Below, one piece after another: positions 8,079 to 18,035 of a stretch of DNA of 64,000 bases; within the stretch, counting starts at the first letter, position 1; every line of letters starts with the position of its first letter. The position numbers and the translations under genes are program-made. Where the stretch lies: positions 1 through 64,000 of the forward strand of contig NZ_PGVB01000025.1 in NCBI RefSeq assembly GCF_002860205.1, written 5' to 3'. The stretch comes from Bacillus sp. T33-2. GTDB taxonomy: Bacteria; Bacillota; Bacilli; Bacillales; Cytobacillaceae. The notes under the pieces are model-generated. The model worked only from the letters and a program-made list of their open reading frames with translations. It did no database searches and was not told the DNA's origin.

Positions 8079-9668
8079 TTATGAAACGATAGCACTTAGT
8101 TCATTGACAAAATGTCTGTCTCTAAGAATTGATATTATTGCAAGGAGTTCCCACCACATATCATTTTTCAAACAAAAAGTTTCTTCGGCTTCCTCTTCTA
8201 CCCCATCCCGCCAAGCTCTTTCAGAAGACAAGGAATCTTTAAACCTGATAACAGGTGTATATACTGAAGCTCCATTAAGCATATATTTATCTACTGTATC
8301 TTTTGTCACTATATTACACGGCAAAATTTCAACAGCTAATATATCATTCAGAATGTCTTCATATAAATCGTTCAACCCTAATATGGCAGTAAGGTCGATT
8401 AATACCGTCCCAAGGTAGGATTCCCGCCTTGCAGGAAGTTTGATAAAATCATAGGCATAACCTAACAAAGTGTTTATCTCATCCTCCTCAGCTGCATACG
8501 AGGATGCTAAGCCCAATTCAGAAATTTCATACCTATTGCAAAGCCAAATAGCCGTCCTACTAATTAGAGACCTGATAACTTCGTTGCGATCAAATTCATG
8601 AAGCAAGATGACCGCCGGAATCATGGAAACGGCAAATCTATCAGATATAGGTGAAAAGAAACCAGAATTCTTCTCTAATAAGGTAGCCAACAGGTTTCCT
8701 ATTTCCTTAGCTTTCTCCATTTCATTTCTTCTCAGTTTCAATAAACCCGCTAATCCTAAAATCTCCATAGACTGGGAGCAAATCACTGGATAAGCAACAA
8801 AAACATGAACACCGCCTATGTGACGATTGAAAATAGACTCATCTTCTTCCTTATATTTCATTAAAGTTTCGATAAGATTCTCTGAGCAGCAAAGAAAATG
8901 ATCATGAATTAAGTGAAAAACTTCATGGATCCACCTTGGAAGTCCCTCATTTTTTTCATGCAAAGCATGGACTATCGCTCTTATTGGAAACAGGCTAACA
9001 TAACATGCCAATAAAGTTCTTCCGGTATTTTTTAATTCATAAGCAAAAATAGCTGATTCGAGCACCGCACCAAAGTAGGATCTTTTAGTACCATTCCGGC
9101 ATTTTTCAAACCAAATCCTTGAGTATTGCTCGATTTCTTTAAAGGTTCCTTTTCCTTGCTTCATATTCACAACCATGGACAAGAATTCAGGATTTTCCTC
9201 AATCAGACCATAAGGGTTAGCACCTTCCTTCAACATCATACCTAAAAGGTAATCAACATCCCATACTTGAAATCCCATGTTTCCATGTTCTAAGCACCAT
9301 TTTTTATATGTCTGTGCTGAAGCACTCGCACCACCTACAAGTCTTCCGGTAGTGACTAACACTACTCGTCTTTCAATTTCAGTATTAAATGAAGGATGCG
9401 CTATGGGATTCATTCTTGCTTCTTCCAGTTGCCATCTTACTTGTCCAAAGTCTGCTAAACCGATATTTCCTCCCTTCGATTGGAATACATATTGAATAAT
9501 CTTATCTCCTTCTTGCTTTTTAGCTATGAAATCTTTTCCAAACTCAAATGCTCCGTGAAGGAAATGAATATCGAAAAATTCATTTTTTAGGAGAATGCAT
9601 AACAGCGGTATATCAAAATCTCTTTCCCGTAATGTTTCAACGTAACCGGCGAGTACGTTTCTTAGCAA
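8079..9668 (-). CDS. Uncharacterised protein with N-terminal PD-(D/E)XK nuclease-like motif
   Basis: A 529-residue protein with no family I can name. Residues 37-70 read like a Mrr/PD-(D/E)XK core: FEFGKDFI (E42, D46), then YVFQSKGG (Q63-x-K65). The remaining 400 residues are helical, with no membrane segment, and may be a sensor or TPR-like scaffold. The start is a TTG inside the 3' end of the upstream gene (32 nt overlap), so the two form a coupled operon. The position between a two-RT system and a NERD gene fits a defence island. Nuclease activity is inferred from motif spacing only; function is unknown. Confidence 0.65.
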   Translation of the reverse strand: MLRNVLAGYVETLRERDFDIPLLCILLKNEFFDIHFLHGAFEFGKDFIAKKQEGDKIIQYVFQSKGGNIGLADFGQVRWQLEEARMNPIAHPSFNTEIERRVVLVTTGRLVGGASASAQTYKKWCLEHGNMGFQVWDVDYLLGMMLKEGANPYGLIEENPEFLSMVVNMKQGKGTFKEIEQYSRIWFEKCRNGTKRSYFGAVLESAIFAYELKNTGRTLLACYVSLFPIRAIVHALHEKNEGLPRWIHEVFHLIHDHFLCCSENLIETLMKYKEEDESIFNRHIGGVHVFVAYPVICSQSMEILGLAGLLKLRRNEMEKAKEIGNLLATLLEKNSGFFSPISDRFAVSMIPAVILLHEFDRNEVIRSLISRTAIWLCNRYEISELGLASSYAAEEDEINTLLGYAYDFIKLPARRESYLGTVLIDLTAILGLNDLYEDILNDILAVEILPCNIVTKDTVDKYMLNGASVYTPVIRFKDSLSSERAWRDGVEEEAEETFCLKNDMWWELLAIISILRDRHFVNELSAIVS

Positions 9669-10248
9669 AGAAATCAGCTCTTTTCTTAGACAATATTATT
9701 TCTCTTCTTTTCAATTGTTCCTCTGTTGGCTTAATGTTCAAAATCTGATCTTTATTGGCTGGATTGATATAGAGAGTAGGCATAATAGGACTGCCATCTT
9801 CATTAAATCTGATATCCATTTTTTCCAAACCGTCCAACAAAGTGTCAAAGGTAAATGGCTGTCCTTCACCAGAGACTACCTGACCACTTGCTTCACAGAC
9901 ATCCAAAATGGAATTAAAAAGCTGTGGCATCAGAGATTGAATACCTGAATCGGAAGCATCTTCAACGGTTTCCATAAATGTTTCAACATCTGTATTCATG
10001 ACCACCTGATTATGCAAAACAAAGTTCATCTCTACTTCCATTGGTTCCTTTTCAATTAGGATATCATCGGCTGTAGTCCTGATACGTGCTGGTCCTTCAA
10101 GTGAAGATTTATTTGATCCTGAATATAAGACATTCTTTAAATCCATGAATTGATTTACCGCATGCGAAAAGAAGTTAAAGTAAGCTGTTTGATATTCTGG
10201 TAACTCAGAGATTAATCTACGTTTTTCATTCTCCATCTTTATCACCAA
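9637..10248 (-). CDS. Uncharacterised partner of the nuclease-like protein
   Basis: A 203-residue acidic protein with a basic tail (KKRADFFAKKRTRRLR). No membrane segment, catalytic motif or known family is visible. The start may be GTG at 10248 behind AGGGGATT, or ATG at 10236. Its last 32 nt overlap the start of the 529-residue gene downstream, a layout typical of stoichiometric partners. It could be a regulator, an inhibitor or a substrate-recognition subunit; none can be chosen from sequence. Confidence 0.65.
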   Translation of the reverse strand: MVIKMENEKRRLISELPEYQTAYFNFFSHAVNQFMDLKNVLYSGSNKSSLEGPARIRTTADDILIEKEPMEVEMNFVLHNQVVMNTDVETFMETVEDASDSGIQSLMPQLFNSILDVCEASGQVVSGEGQPFTFDTLLDGLEKMDIRFNEDGSPIMPTLYINPANKDQILNIKPTEEQLKRREIILSKKRADFFAKKRTRRLR

Positions 10249-10348
10249 ATCCCCTAATATTGGTATGAATATAATACGAAATTTAAAATAATTAACTATC
10301 CCCTCTTTCGATTAGAAGAAGTATCTTTCAGTCTTTTTGAATCCTATA

Positions 10349-11008
10349 TCAACCAGGTACCGTTTCCACCTCTATGTCTTCTTCGATAATTTTATTGACT
10401 ATAGTAGAAACTTGCTTTTCTGTAAAGTGCTCTTTTCTATGGCTAAGGACACAATTAAGTAAATCAGGTAAATACAATACCATTTCTTTGTGTTGCCCCT
10501 TTATATTTAATTTAGCATTTCCTGTAAAAACAATTATTGAATAAATACCTGAATAAAAATCCAAATTCCCATCTGGCAACTTATTAATAAAATATGATTC
10601 ATCAACAACTACCAAAACTTTTGCCTTAATCGCATATAAGTGGGTTGAATTTTGTATTATAGGATTAAAAAGCTTATGAACAGATGACTTATAGATTACA
10701 TCCCAGTACTCATTATAAACGTGTCCTTCAATAATTCCAGAGTAATTCTTAGTTTCAATAACAAATAGTCCATATTTCGAAATTACTAAGTGGTCAATTT
10801 GTGTTGGTTTATAATCTTGATTGGATACAATTAGATTTAAATTTAATAAAACGTTGTAGTCATCAATTTGTTCTATTTTTAGTAATTCATTATGAACCAT
10901 TAGCTCGCCCTTGTTGCCTTTATTAATGGCCCGCTTGGTTCTTTTGTCCTTATAATAAAAGATTCCATCTTCTATAAAAGGATTTTCGGAAATGCTTAAC
11001 CGAATCAT
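10349..11008 (-). CDS. NERD domain protein
   Basis: A 219-residue protein with a nuclease-related (NERD) domain from about residue 28 to 145: KGNKGELMVHNEL, then PTQIDHLVISKYGLFVIETKNYSG, where D (QIDHL) and E-x-K (ETK) form the PD-(D/E)XK-like core. NERD proteins are thought to act on DNA, and many are single-domain, so the length is usual. The ATG at 11008 has only a weak AAGG site and lies inside the preceding reading frame, so coupling or a frameshift between them is possible. Substrate unknown. Confidence 0.8.
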   Translation of the reverse strand: MIRLSISENPFIEDGIFYYKDKRTKRAINKGNKGELMVHNELLKIEQIDDYNVLLNLNLIVSNQDYKPTQIDHLVISKYGLFVIETKNYSGIIEGHVYNEYWDVIYKSSVHKLFNPIIQNSTHLYAIKAKVLVVVDESYFINKLPDGNLDFYSGIYSIIVFTGNAKLNIKGQHKEMVLYLPDLLNCVLSHRKEHFTEKQVSTIVNKIIEEDIEVETVPG

Positions 11009-11447
11009 CCTTGGTATTGTTGATTTTCTTGTTTAGGACTTTATCTATTGTTTCACTGAAGTTTTTTACTTCTATGATTTTGTCATATGCTTCATTATCT
11101 AATTTATATGAAGGTTCAGGATACCTGTCTAAATTTGTATCCACATTTGATGTAACATTCGGAGAAGCTCCAGTTTGTTCATTTCTAAGATTTACAGTTA
11201 GTAAGATAATAAAAAAAATAAATACTAATATTATTATTGAGTATAAGGGATTTTTTTTAAATAAATAATAGGACAAGATTTCAAGTAAAGTCCCTCCACC
11301 ACCTTCTATAAAACCTGCATAATATCCCTTCTTGTATATTATCTGTTCTTCTTCATTCAAGCCTCTTTTAAAATCGTCATAAATATAGTCTTCATAGGCA
11401 GCCTCATATCCTTCAAGATAGCCGTCCATGTATATCTCCTCTTGCAT
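10950..11447 (-). CDS. Single-pass membrane protein, unknown
   Basis: A 165-residue frame with a very acidic, tyrosine-rich start (GYEAAYEDYIYDDF), one clear membrane segment at about 70-88 (SIIILVFIFFIILL) and a short soluble tail. It overlaps the NERD gene by 59 nt. A signal-peptide-like frame lies immediately upstream in another phase (11413-11517), so the true protein may begin there and be split by a frameshift. No family recognised. Confidence 0.5.
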   Translation of the reverse strand: MQEEIYMDGYLEGYEAAYEDYIYDDFKRGLNEEEQIIYKKGYYAGFIEGGGGTLLEILSYYLFKKNPLYSIIILVFIFFIILLTVNLRNEQTGASPNVTSNVDTNLDRYPEPSYKLDNEAYDKIIEVKNFSETIDKVLNKKINNTKDDSVKHFRKSFYRRWNLLL

Positions 11448-11517
11448 AGGCAGTAAAAGTACTTAGAGAGAACAAAGATAAAAATGTTATAAAAATCAAT
11501 AAGAATTTTTTCAGCAT
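11413..11517 (-). CDS. Short frame encoding a signal peptide, possibly the true start of the next gene
   Basis: Encodes MLKKFLLIFITFLSLFSL then STFTAYA, a textbook secretory signal ending in a TAYA cleavage site, then stops after 34 residues. The 165-residue frame begins inside it, so one base of indel would fuse the two into an exported protein. It may be a gene broken by frameshift. Confidence 0.45.
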   Translation of the reverse strand: MLKKFLLIFITFLSLFSLSTFTAYARGDIHGRLS

Positions 11518-11877
11518 TTCAGCTTCTCCATTTATAGTTTATATATTTAAATCTTACCAATTTTCAAGCAGCTTATATAGTAAATAATAGGAGATTTTCT
11601 AGTTTAACTGATGTGGTGCTATCCATGAAATGAATTAGTCTCATGCGGAAGATAAACAGCTATGGACCTATGTCCTAAGAGGGGTCAGAATAAAAGTAGT
11701 AAAGGATGAATCCTAGAGGGGCACAGATACGTGGAGTGGTGGTTTTTTATTCTTCTTTTAAAGGATTAGTGTGGTTGGCTATCAGGAATATTAAGAAATA
11801 CTTGAAAAAATATTCAATGATTGAAGCAGTAACGAATACAGGGACATGAGATCCATCCCCATGTCCCACCTTAGACC
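11518..11877. other. Intergenic, with a REP-like hairpin
   Basis: No gene seen. At 11838-11870 GGGACATG pairs with CATGTCCC, a variant of the dispersed palindrome just downstream of the cyclodeaminase gene, where it may also act as a terminator. Confidence 0.5.
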
Positions 11878-12852
11878 CTACAAAAGAATCTCTTCCCCTT
11901 CATCCATCTCCTTCGCCTTCTCAAAAACCCCCTTCGCCACAGCCAAATCAAAATGAGCAGCCCCAACTGACTTAAATATCGTAATATCCTCAACTCCCCG
12001 CTCGACCGGATTCACATGAAGTTCCGCTAATGTACCAGATAGCTGATCAAATGACCATATCCCTCGTTGCACGGCATCAATGAATTCTCCGGCTTCCGAT
12101 TTAAATCCCTCATAATCATCCGCATAGATCAATGCTGCTTTTTCAATCGCAACTAACGGGATTTCTCGCATTTCGGGTAAGTAACTGCCTACCCCGATGA
12201 TATGGGTTCCTGCTTTTACATAATCAGCATCGAACACTTCTTCGGTTGACCGGGTTGCACAGCAAATGACATCAGACTGGGCGACGGCTTCGTTCCGGTC
12301 GACACCGGTATGTATCTTAGCGGCAATACCCGCCTCTTTGAGCTTTTCGCTGAATGTGTATGTCTTTTCGATGGAACGGTTGATTAAATAAATGTCTTGA
12401 ATCGGCAGCACATTCACTATTCCTAATACTTGCTCGAACGCCATTCCGCCTGTACCAATGACGGTCAACACTTGGCTGTCGGGCCTGGCGAGATGGCGGG
12501 CTGAAATGGCACTTAATGCCCCGGTTCTCAATCGGGTCAAATACGAAGCGGACAGTAAGCTGATATGTCTTCCTGTTTCGAGTTCTGTGAGTAAAATGGC
12601 TCCTTGTGTGGTCGGAAGGTCAGCTGAGCTGTTATCAGGAAAAATCGAGACAATTTTGGTCGCTGCCATGGACGTTCCATCCGAACTTGGCATATAGAGA
12701 ACCGATCCGTTGCGTTCCGGGACATTCAGTACCGTACGATGAGGATTATCAACACGGCCTTCATGAATGGCCACCAACATGTTTTCGACATCGCGAATGG
12801 CATCTTCGATTTTATAAATAGATTGGATCAGTTGTTCGTTCAGTATAAGCAT
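11878..12852 (-). CDS. Ornithine cyclodeaminase / mu-crystallin family NAD(P)-dependent enzyme
   Basis: A 324-residue cytoplasmic enzyme of full family length. It has TGALSAISARHLARP and then the Rossmann motif VIGTGGMA (about residues 132-139), followed by VDRNEAVAQSDVICCATRS, all hallmarks of OCD/mu-crystallin dehydrogenases. Members deaminate ornithine to proline or reduce cyclic imino acids or ketimines; the substrate cannot be read here. The ATG follows AAAGGAGAG. It lies just downstream of a broken MHS transporter on the same strand, so the pair was probably an uptake-and-use operon for an amino or imino acid. The enzyme itself looks intact. Confidence 0.85.
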   Translation of the reverse strand: MLILNEQLIQSIYKIEDAIRDVENMLVAIHEGRVDNPHRTVLNVPERNGSVLYMPSSDGTSMAATKIVSIFPDNSSADLPTTQGAILLTELETGRHISLLSASYLTRLRTGALSAISARHLARPDSQVLTVIGTGGMAFEQVLGIVNVLPIQDIYLINRSIEKTYTFSEKLKEAGIAAKIHTGVDRNEAVAQSDVICCATRSTEEVFDADYVKAGTHIIGVGSYLPEMREIPLVAIEKAALIYADDYEGFKSEAGEFIDAVQRGIWSFDQLSGTLAELHVNPVERGVEDITIFKSVGAAHFDLAVAKGVFEKAKEMDEGEEILL

Positions 12853-12888
12853 ATAGAATCTCTCCTTTTAAGTAAAAACTCGGCCAAA

Positions 12889-14050
12889 TTATTTGGCCGA
12901 GCTAATTTTACCAGTGATCACAGTTGGTTCAACGCGGCTTTTCACTGCCCAGATGGCAATCAATGACACCAGAGCAGTAAACATGATGTAGAGTGCAACT
13001 GGGACGTAGGAATTATCGAATGATGCAAGCAGCGCAGTGGCAACGAGAGGTGCTGTACCACCAGCGACTGCGGCACCAATTTGATAACCTAGTGAGACCC
13101 CAGTATAACGAACCTTGGCATCAAAGATTTCGGAGAACATGGTTCCAAGTACTGCCGTAATCGGAGCCCAAATAATCCCCAGGCCGATAATCGTCGCCAA
13201 AACCAACATTAGTACACTGCCTTGATGAATCATCCAGAAATAAGGGAAAGCGAAAGCCATCATCGCCAATGTACCGGCGATATACATTTTCTTACGGCCA
13301 ACGCGGTCTGATAAACTTCCCATGATTGGGATAAGGATCGTCGTAATGGCGGTTGAAACCATTACGGAACCTAACACAGCAGAGCGGCTGAATCCTAGAG
13401 TGCTTGTCGCATATGAAACTATGAACGTACTGAAAATATAGAATGGAGCTGTCTCCACCACTTTCGCACCGATGGTGATCAGCACTTCCTTCCAGTAATA
13501 GCGAAGTGTATCGACGATTGGCAGCTTTGGAGAATTTCACCTTTTTGCTGAACTTCCTTGAATCAGGAGTCTCATCGATTCCTTTTCGAATCCATAAACC
13601 AAAGACCACGAGCAATGCACTGAAGATGAATGGCACGCGCCAGCCCCATGACATGAATTGCTGCTCAGGCAATAAGCTCATGAGCCAAAGAGCAAGTGTA
13701 CCCATCACCATTTCGATCGTCACACCCATCTGTGGAATTGAACCGAAGAATCCTCTGCGTTCTACTGGAGCATACTCAGTTGCAAGCAACAGCGCTCCTC
13801 CCCATTCCCCTCCGATTCCAAGTCCCTGGATGAGACGAAGTGTGATCAAAATGATCGGTGCAGCTATGCCAATTGCTTGATATGTAGGCAGAATCCCCGA
13901 GCAAATGTTGCAGCACCCATTAAGCTCAGTGTTAAAACGAGTGTCTTTTTCCGGCCGATTCGATCCCCGATATGATTAAAAATAATTCCTCCAAATGGCC
14001 GGATAAAAAACGAAAGTTCAAACGGTGCATACACTAATAGCAATCCTACG
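12889..14050 (-). pseudogene. MHS-family (ShiA/ProP-like) MFS transporter, truncated and frameshifted
   Basis: Three successive frames together give a metabolite:H+ symporter: HIGDRIGRKKTLVLTL, then RLIQGLGIGGEWGGALLLATE, then a third part with LSDRVGRKKMYIAG and terminal helices. Frame changes occur near 13885 (ATF to GILPTYQAIG) and near 13515. The first membrane helices are missing: coding similarity stops at about 14050, where a 49 bp copy of another gene's 3' end begins. It probably once imported the substrate of the cyclodeaminase. It is non-functional as read. Confidence 0.85.
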
Positions 14051-14099
14051 TACAGACCAAACCATCCGATTCTTAGTTGTCTCTTCCAGGTAAGAAACA
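14051..14099 (+). repeat. 49 bp copy of the 3' end of the XRE-cupin regulator gene
   Basis: Identical to 26904-26952, the last 14 codons plus stop of the regulator ending at 26946 and a few bases beyond. It is placed directly before a REP-like element and fused to the truncated MHS transporter. Confidence 0.9.
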
Positions 14100-14215
14100 C
14101 AGGGACGATTCTTATGTTTCGTTAAGGATCCGAAAACAGAGGGACTGTTCCGCTGTCTCACAAAATCCATCTATCTTTATTATTGTATGACGCTGGAACC
14201 TACCCTCGCCCCTGG
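14096..14215. repeat. REP-like palindromes
   Basis: Begins ACAGGGACGATTCTTATG, continues with GAGGGACTGTTCCGCTGTCT and the opposite arm GACGCTGGAACC. These are degenerate copies in tandem. Confidence 0.75.
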
Positions 14216-14233
14216 ACAGCCTCTTTAAATATT

Positions 14234-15216
14234 CTATTCTCCTCCACTTGAAGAAGCTGCCACAGCGGCAGTTGATATGGCTGCCATAGAAGCTGCTTGC
14301 TGAGCCTGTATCAATGTTTCGATTGTGGTAGAAAGATTTGTCTGAAGCAGGGAAGAATCTTCGATTTTGTCACTGACTACGAAAGTAACGGCCATCATGA
14401 AATTGATGTCTTTTTTCCATTTGAATGGCTTCTCTGCGTTCAATTGCTCCCATATTTCTTTTATTTCCGTAAGGTTGTCGATTCCTTTTTCAATGAAGGT
14501 GAGCAAAGCCATTTGGGGATAGAACATGGATTTCGGTTTGATTCGTTCTTTTTTCATTCGGTCAAATATTTCTGTGGATTTCGCAACCAACTCATCTGAA
14601 GAGCTGTTTTCATGCAACGAAAGAATATGGCTCGTGCTTTGCAGATCATTTCCTTTCCGAAACCCATTTTGTGAAAGCTTGCTGTATAGGTCTTCAATAT
14701 GGAAAATCAGTTCATCAGTCTGTCGGTCGTTTTGTGCCAGCATGACCGCAAGCGATAATCGCTGTGACCTGTCAAAAACAAATGCTCCTCCCTCATCTTC
14801 TTGTAGATGCTTCTTGCCCGTTTAGAAAGGGATCCAAGGTCTTTTGCATCTGTTGTGATCAGCAGCATTGCGGCAATATAGGTGAAAATATTTTTGCTGA
14901 ATCCCCCTGAGACCAGCTCATCGTATGCAGCAATAAAGACCGGAAACATCTCCTTGGGATTTTCAAATCTGGTATCCAGCAAGGCTGCAAAGGTAAATCG
15001 GGACTGAGACCGTAAAGGCGAAAACAAGCCGGATTGATTTTTAATATATTCCGCAACGTCATTGAATCTTTCAATATCAAAGCTGCGATTGTTTGAAATA
15101 TACAAAGATGCCACCATCATCAATACTGATTGATCGGAAACCTTCCAGCGAAACCTTTCTCTTAGCTCGGAATAGATTTGTGTATATCTTTCCATATTAT
15201 TCTTAGGTTTTTCCAT
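14234..15216 (-). pseudogene. DUF4003 family protein, one frameshift
   Basis: Two frames form one DUF4003 protein of about 327 residues, common in Bacillus and of unknown function. The first part (ATG at 15216 after GGAGGT) runs to HSDYR, then the second continues LAVMLAQNDRQTDEL without loss. Adding one base near 14752 restores the frame. The protein has no signal peptide or membrane segment and is helical; the C-terminus is alanine/serine-rich. Either the gene has recently died or this is an indel error. Confidence 0.8.
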
Positions 15217-15228
15217 ATGGACCTCCAT

Positions 15229-15548
15229 TGAATAATTATTTACCTTTCATACGATTGAGGTTTAAAAAAGTTCTGTATGCAATATTTTTTGCCTTACATT
15301 CATTTTGAAGGAACAGCAAAATTATATTGGCCTGTAATTTGAAAATATGGATTCAGGAATGAGAAGTATTAGAGATAGGCCCTCCAATTAGTGATGGCTA
15401 TACACCATTGTTTTGCAATTTAACGATCTGTCACGTTAATTTCGTAGATATATGGTCTTGTTTGTAAGAATGGAAAAATTCAATTTGGCGGTTCTCGTGT
15501 CCGAAGATTTCATTTCTAAAAATATGAAAAAAGCATCCCGAAGGATAC
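15229..15548. other. Intergenic, one REP half only
   Basis: No gene or RNA recognised. GGCGGTTCTCGTGTC at 15489-15503 matches one arm of the dispersed palindrome. Confidence 0.5.
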
Positions 15549-15767
15549 CTAATCATAAACTCTAAGTGGTTCAACGTTGACTTTTAATACTATGGCTGCA
15601 GGATCATGAACCATATTTATTTTGTCTACCATATATTCCTTCTTGTATATCGTTACAGTATTACTGGCCCTCAAAGCTGCAATATATTGCTCCCAATGCT
15701 TTACATAGGAGCTTAGAAGACATTTGTCTTTTAGATAATAATCTACTCTGTTTGAAACGTGCTTCAA
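15549..15767 (-). CDS. Small conserved-looking hypothetical protein
   Basis: 72 residues, with a TTG start at 15767 behind a strong AAGGGGGTG site. Basic and tyrosine-rich at the start, then VYD at the end; no membrane segment. I do not recognise the family, but the ribosome binding site and codon usage support a real gene. Confidence 0.5.
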   Translation of the reverse strand: MKHVSNRVDYYLKDKCLLSSYVKHWEQYIAALRASNTVTIYKKEYMVDKINMVHDPAAIVLKVNVEPLRVYD

Positions 15768-15877
15768 CTCTACACCCCCTTTTGATAGAGTTTATGAAAA
15801 ATATTATCTAATAATGACAAGCTGTTTATCGTTTCCTCAGCAACAAAAAAGGAAGCACGAGAACTAAAATTATAAGA

Positions 15878-15955
15878 CAAAGGGACGGTTCCGCTGTCTC
15901 ACAAAATAACATATTTTTATGATTTATGAGACACTGGAACCGTCCCCGCGTTTCG
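15878..15955. repeat. REP-like doublet, best-preserved copy
   Basis: GGGACGGTTCCGCTGTCTCA and, about 30 nt later, TGAGACACTGGAACCGTCCC form inverted arms of about 20 nt. Similar units occur at more than ten places in the window. The copy at 26951-27031 is nearly identical. Confidence 0.85.
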
Positions 15956-16464
15956 ACTAATTGGTTATATAGTTTTATTGAATTTCAACTAAATATTGCT
16001 TAAGGTTATTTCTTCAAAAATAAAAAAGAGCTGCAAAAAACAGCTCTTCTCTCAGGAATTGAATATGCAACTAAACGGTCCCTGCTTCCTTCACCGCAGG
16101 TTCTCCCGCTGCAGTCAGAACTTTATCCCGGCTTAATAATATAGCCAGTATTAAGTTCAAGACTCCAGTCCCGATTAGTAGCCATTCGATGTCGATGAAA
16201 TCTGCGATTGGACCGAAGAGCAGCATTCCAAGAGGCATCATTGAGGTGGAGATCATCCCCATTACACCAAAAACCCTGCCCAAATAATTTTCTTCGATTT
16301 TCTCCTGCAATAAGACCGTGGTCGGTGTATTAAAAATCGGCATGGCAACTCCGAACAACGCCATGAAACCTAAGTAGATCCAGAAGTTCGGAACGATTCC
16401 GAGCGCAAGCGTACAGATTCCCATTACCAGGCTAGCGAGTGTCATTGTGGTTATTTTATTTCTA
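15878..16464. repeat. 587 bp segmental duplication, copy 1
   Basis: Almost identical to 26951-27536 (offset 11073, one 1-nt gap). It contains the REP doublet, the exporter terminator region and the 3' third of the MFS gene. Confidence 0.9.
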
Positions 16465-17324
16465 AAGCCTCCCCAGGAAGCGATGATTCCTCCGCCTGCC
16501 ATCATGCCAATTGAAAAAGCAATTTCGATAGCTGTCAGCTCCCACACATCGCCGCCAAAGCTGCGTGTCACTTGCAATGGCGTTAAAAACGCAGCTGGTG
16601 CCATCAGTACCAGGAAGACTGCAAAGAATAGAAAGAATCGCTTCAGAAACCCCTGGCTGTTGACATATATTAAGCCTTCTTTAAAATCGTTGAAGTAGCT
16701 CGTTGTTTGTTGTTGTGCTGCCTTCTCATGCACTGAGATTTTCAAAAATGCTAACAGAGTTATAATCGCAATTGCCGCCGTAATGACATCGATGAAAAAG
16801 ATAATTTCAATGGATGCCATTGCTAATAATGCTGCGCTGACCATTGGAGATACAAACATGATGACAGCTTGGATCGTCCCATTTGCCCCATTCACCTTCG
16901 TGAGCTGATCCTTCGGGACAATCTGCGGTAAAATCGCACCGACAGCCGGCGTTTGAATGCCCGTTCCAAGAGCACGAATCGCTGCCATGGCGAAGAGCAG
17001 CCAAGTCGAGTCATATCCCATTAAAAAGAGAATCGCCAGGATTAAGGTAGCAAAGGCAATGAGGCCATCTGCTAAAATAATCAGCAGTTTACGATTGTAG
17101 CGGTCCGCCCACACCCCTGCCACTGGTGACAATAGAAAGGTTGGGATAAAACCGCAAATGATATACAGTGTCATCATCATCCCAGATTCCGTCTCTAACG
17201 TGATATACCACATAATCGCATATTGAACCAGGGAAGACCCGAATAGGGAAATCGTCTGGCTGCTCAAAAAGAGGATAATATTTTTTAACCAATTCTCCTT
17301 GAGGTTCTCATTTACAGTATTCAT
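16071..17324 (-). CDS. MFS drug-efflux-type transporter (DHA3-like)
   Basis: A 417-residue, 12-helix major facilitator. The loop 2-3 signature VAGVWADRYNRKLLII is clear, and the overall layout matches the macrolide-efflux-like DHA3 group, proton-coupled exporters of the inner membrane. ATG at 17324. It is complete, unlike the partial copy at 27143-27536, which repeats its last 131 codons. An IS1182 remnant lies upstream. Substrate is not predictable. Confidence 0.85.
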   Translation of the reverse strand: MNTVNENLKENWLKNIILFLSSQTISLFGSSLVQYAIMWYITLETESGMMMTLYIICGFIPTFLLSPVAGVWADRYNRKLLIILADGLIAFATLILAILFLMGYDSTWLLFAMAAIRALGTGIQTPAVGAILPQIVPKDQLTKVNGANGTIQAVIMFVSPMVSAALLAMASIEIIFFIDVITAAIAIITLLAFLKISVHEKAAQQQTTSYFNDFKEGLIYVNSQGFLKRFFLFFAVFLVLMAPAAFLTPLQVTRSFGGDVWELTAIEIAFSIGMMAGGGIIASWGGFRNKITTMTLASLVMGICTLALGIVPNFWIYLGFMALFGVAMPIFNTPTTVLLQEKIEENYLGRVFGVMGMISTSMMPLGMLLFGPIADFIDIEWLLIGTGVLNLILAILLSRDKVLTAAGEPAVKEAGTV

Positions 17325-17526
17325 GGACTAACCACTCTTTTCTTTTAGTTTTTTATATGCTCCCCCTGCGTTCCTATGCATATTGCCGATCTATTTTTAA
17401 AGACAGAAAAAAGAGGGGCAGACTGGGGCTGTTGACAATGTGGGAAAGGATCTAAATTCCTTTCCCATTTTGTTTTTTTTCTATTTTTTAAGTATTTTTA
17501 TATCCCTATTTCACCCTTTTTTGAAG

Positions 17527-18027
17527 CTAATTCAATGCCTTTACCATCCGTTTTAAGTTTAATGCCAACGCCGAAAAGAGACATTGTTCAAGAATTTTTT
17601 CAATGCCCCTCTTATTAGTTTTAAGTAAGTTGAGTTTCGTCTTCATGGTTCCGAAGGAACCTTCACACCAAACTCTTCTTAACTTTTGAATCCGTTTATA
17701 TTCATCTGTTTTTGATCTTATTTTGTTTGCTTCTAATAATTCATGCGCAATTGGTCGTTCAATAGTTCTTTTACTTGCTGTTTTTCCAAAGCATTGCTCT
17801 CTAAATGGACAGACTTTACAGTCTTTTGCTTTCGCAGAATATACTTTGTAATACTGTTGTTCATCGGTTCGTCTCAAATGGGTAAAAGAAAGTTTTTGTT
17901 GATTTTGACAAGTGTATGTATCGTTTTCATCATCATAAATAAAATCTCGATAAGAAGTAGAATTATGAGCCGTGTTGGATTGAGTTGGACTAATATACCC
18001 CGTAATTTCCAGGGTTTTTAACCCATG
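17527..18027 (-). pseudogene. IS1182-family transposase, 3' remnant
   Basis: The frame reads KTLEITGYISPTQSN, then CKVCPFREQCFGKTASKRTIE, then KLRRVWCEGSFGTMK and terminal residues, i.e. the C-terminal DDE_Tnp_1_6 region of IS1182 transposases including the catalytic-glutamate area. The N-terminal two thirds are missing: homology stops just before the left end of an IS256 element. A hairpin (GGGAAAGGA with TCCTTTCCC, 17438-17466) and T run lie beyond the stop. Not active. Confidence 0.85.
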
Positions 18028-18035
18028 ATGAATTG

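Noticed and set aside
14051-14100. Apparent ATG start and first 17 codons of the MHS transporter
   Set aside because: These codons are antisense to the copied tail of the XRE-cupin regulator; the same antisense codons occur at 26904-26953, so they are not part of the transporter.
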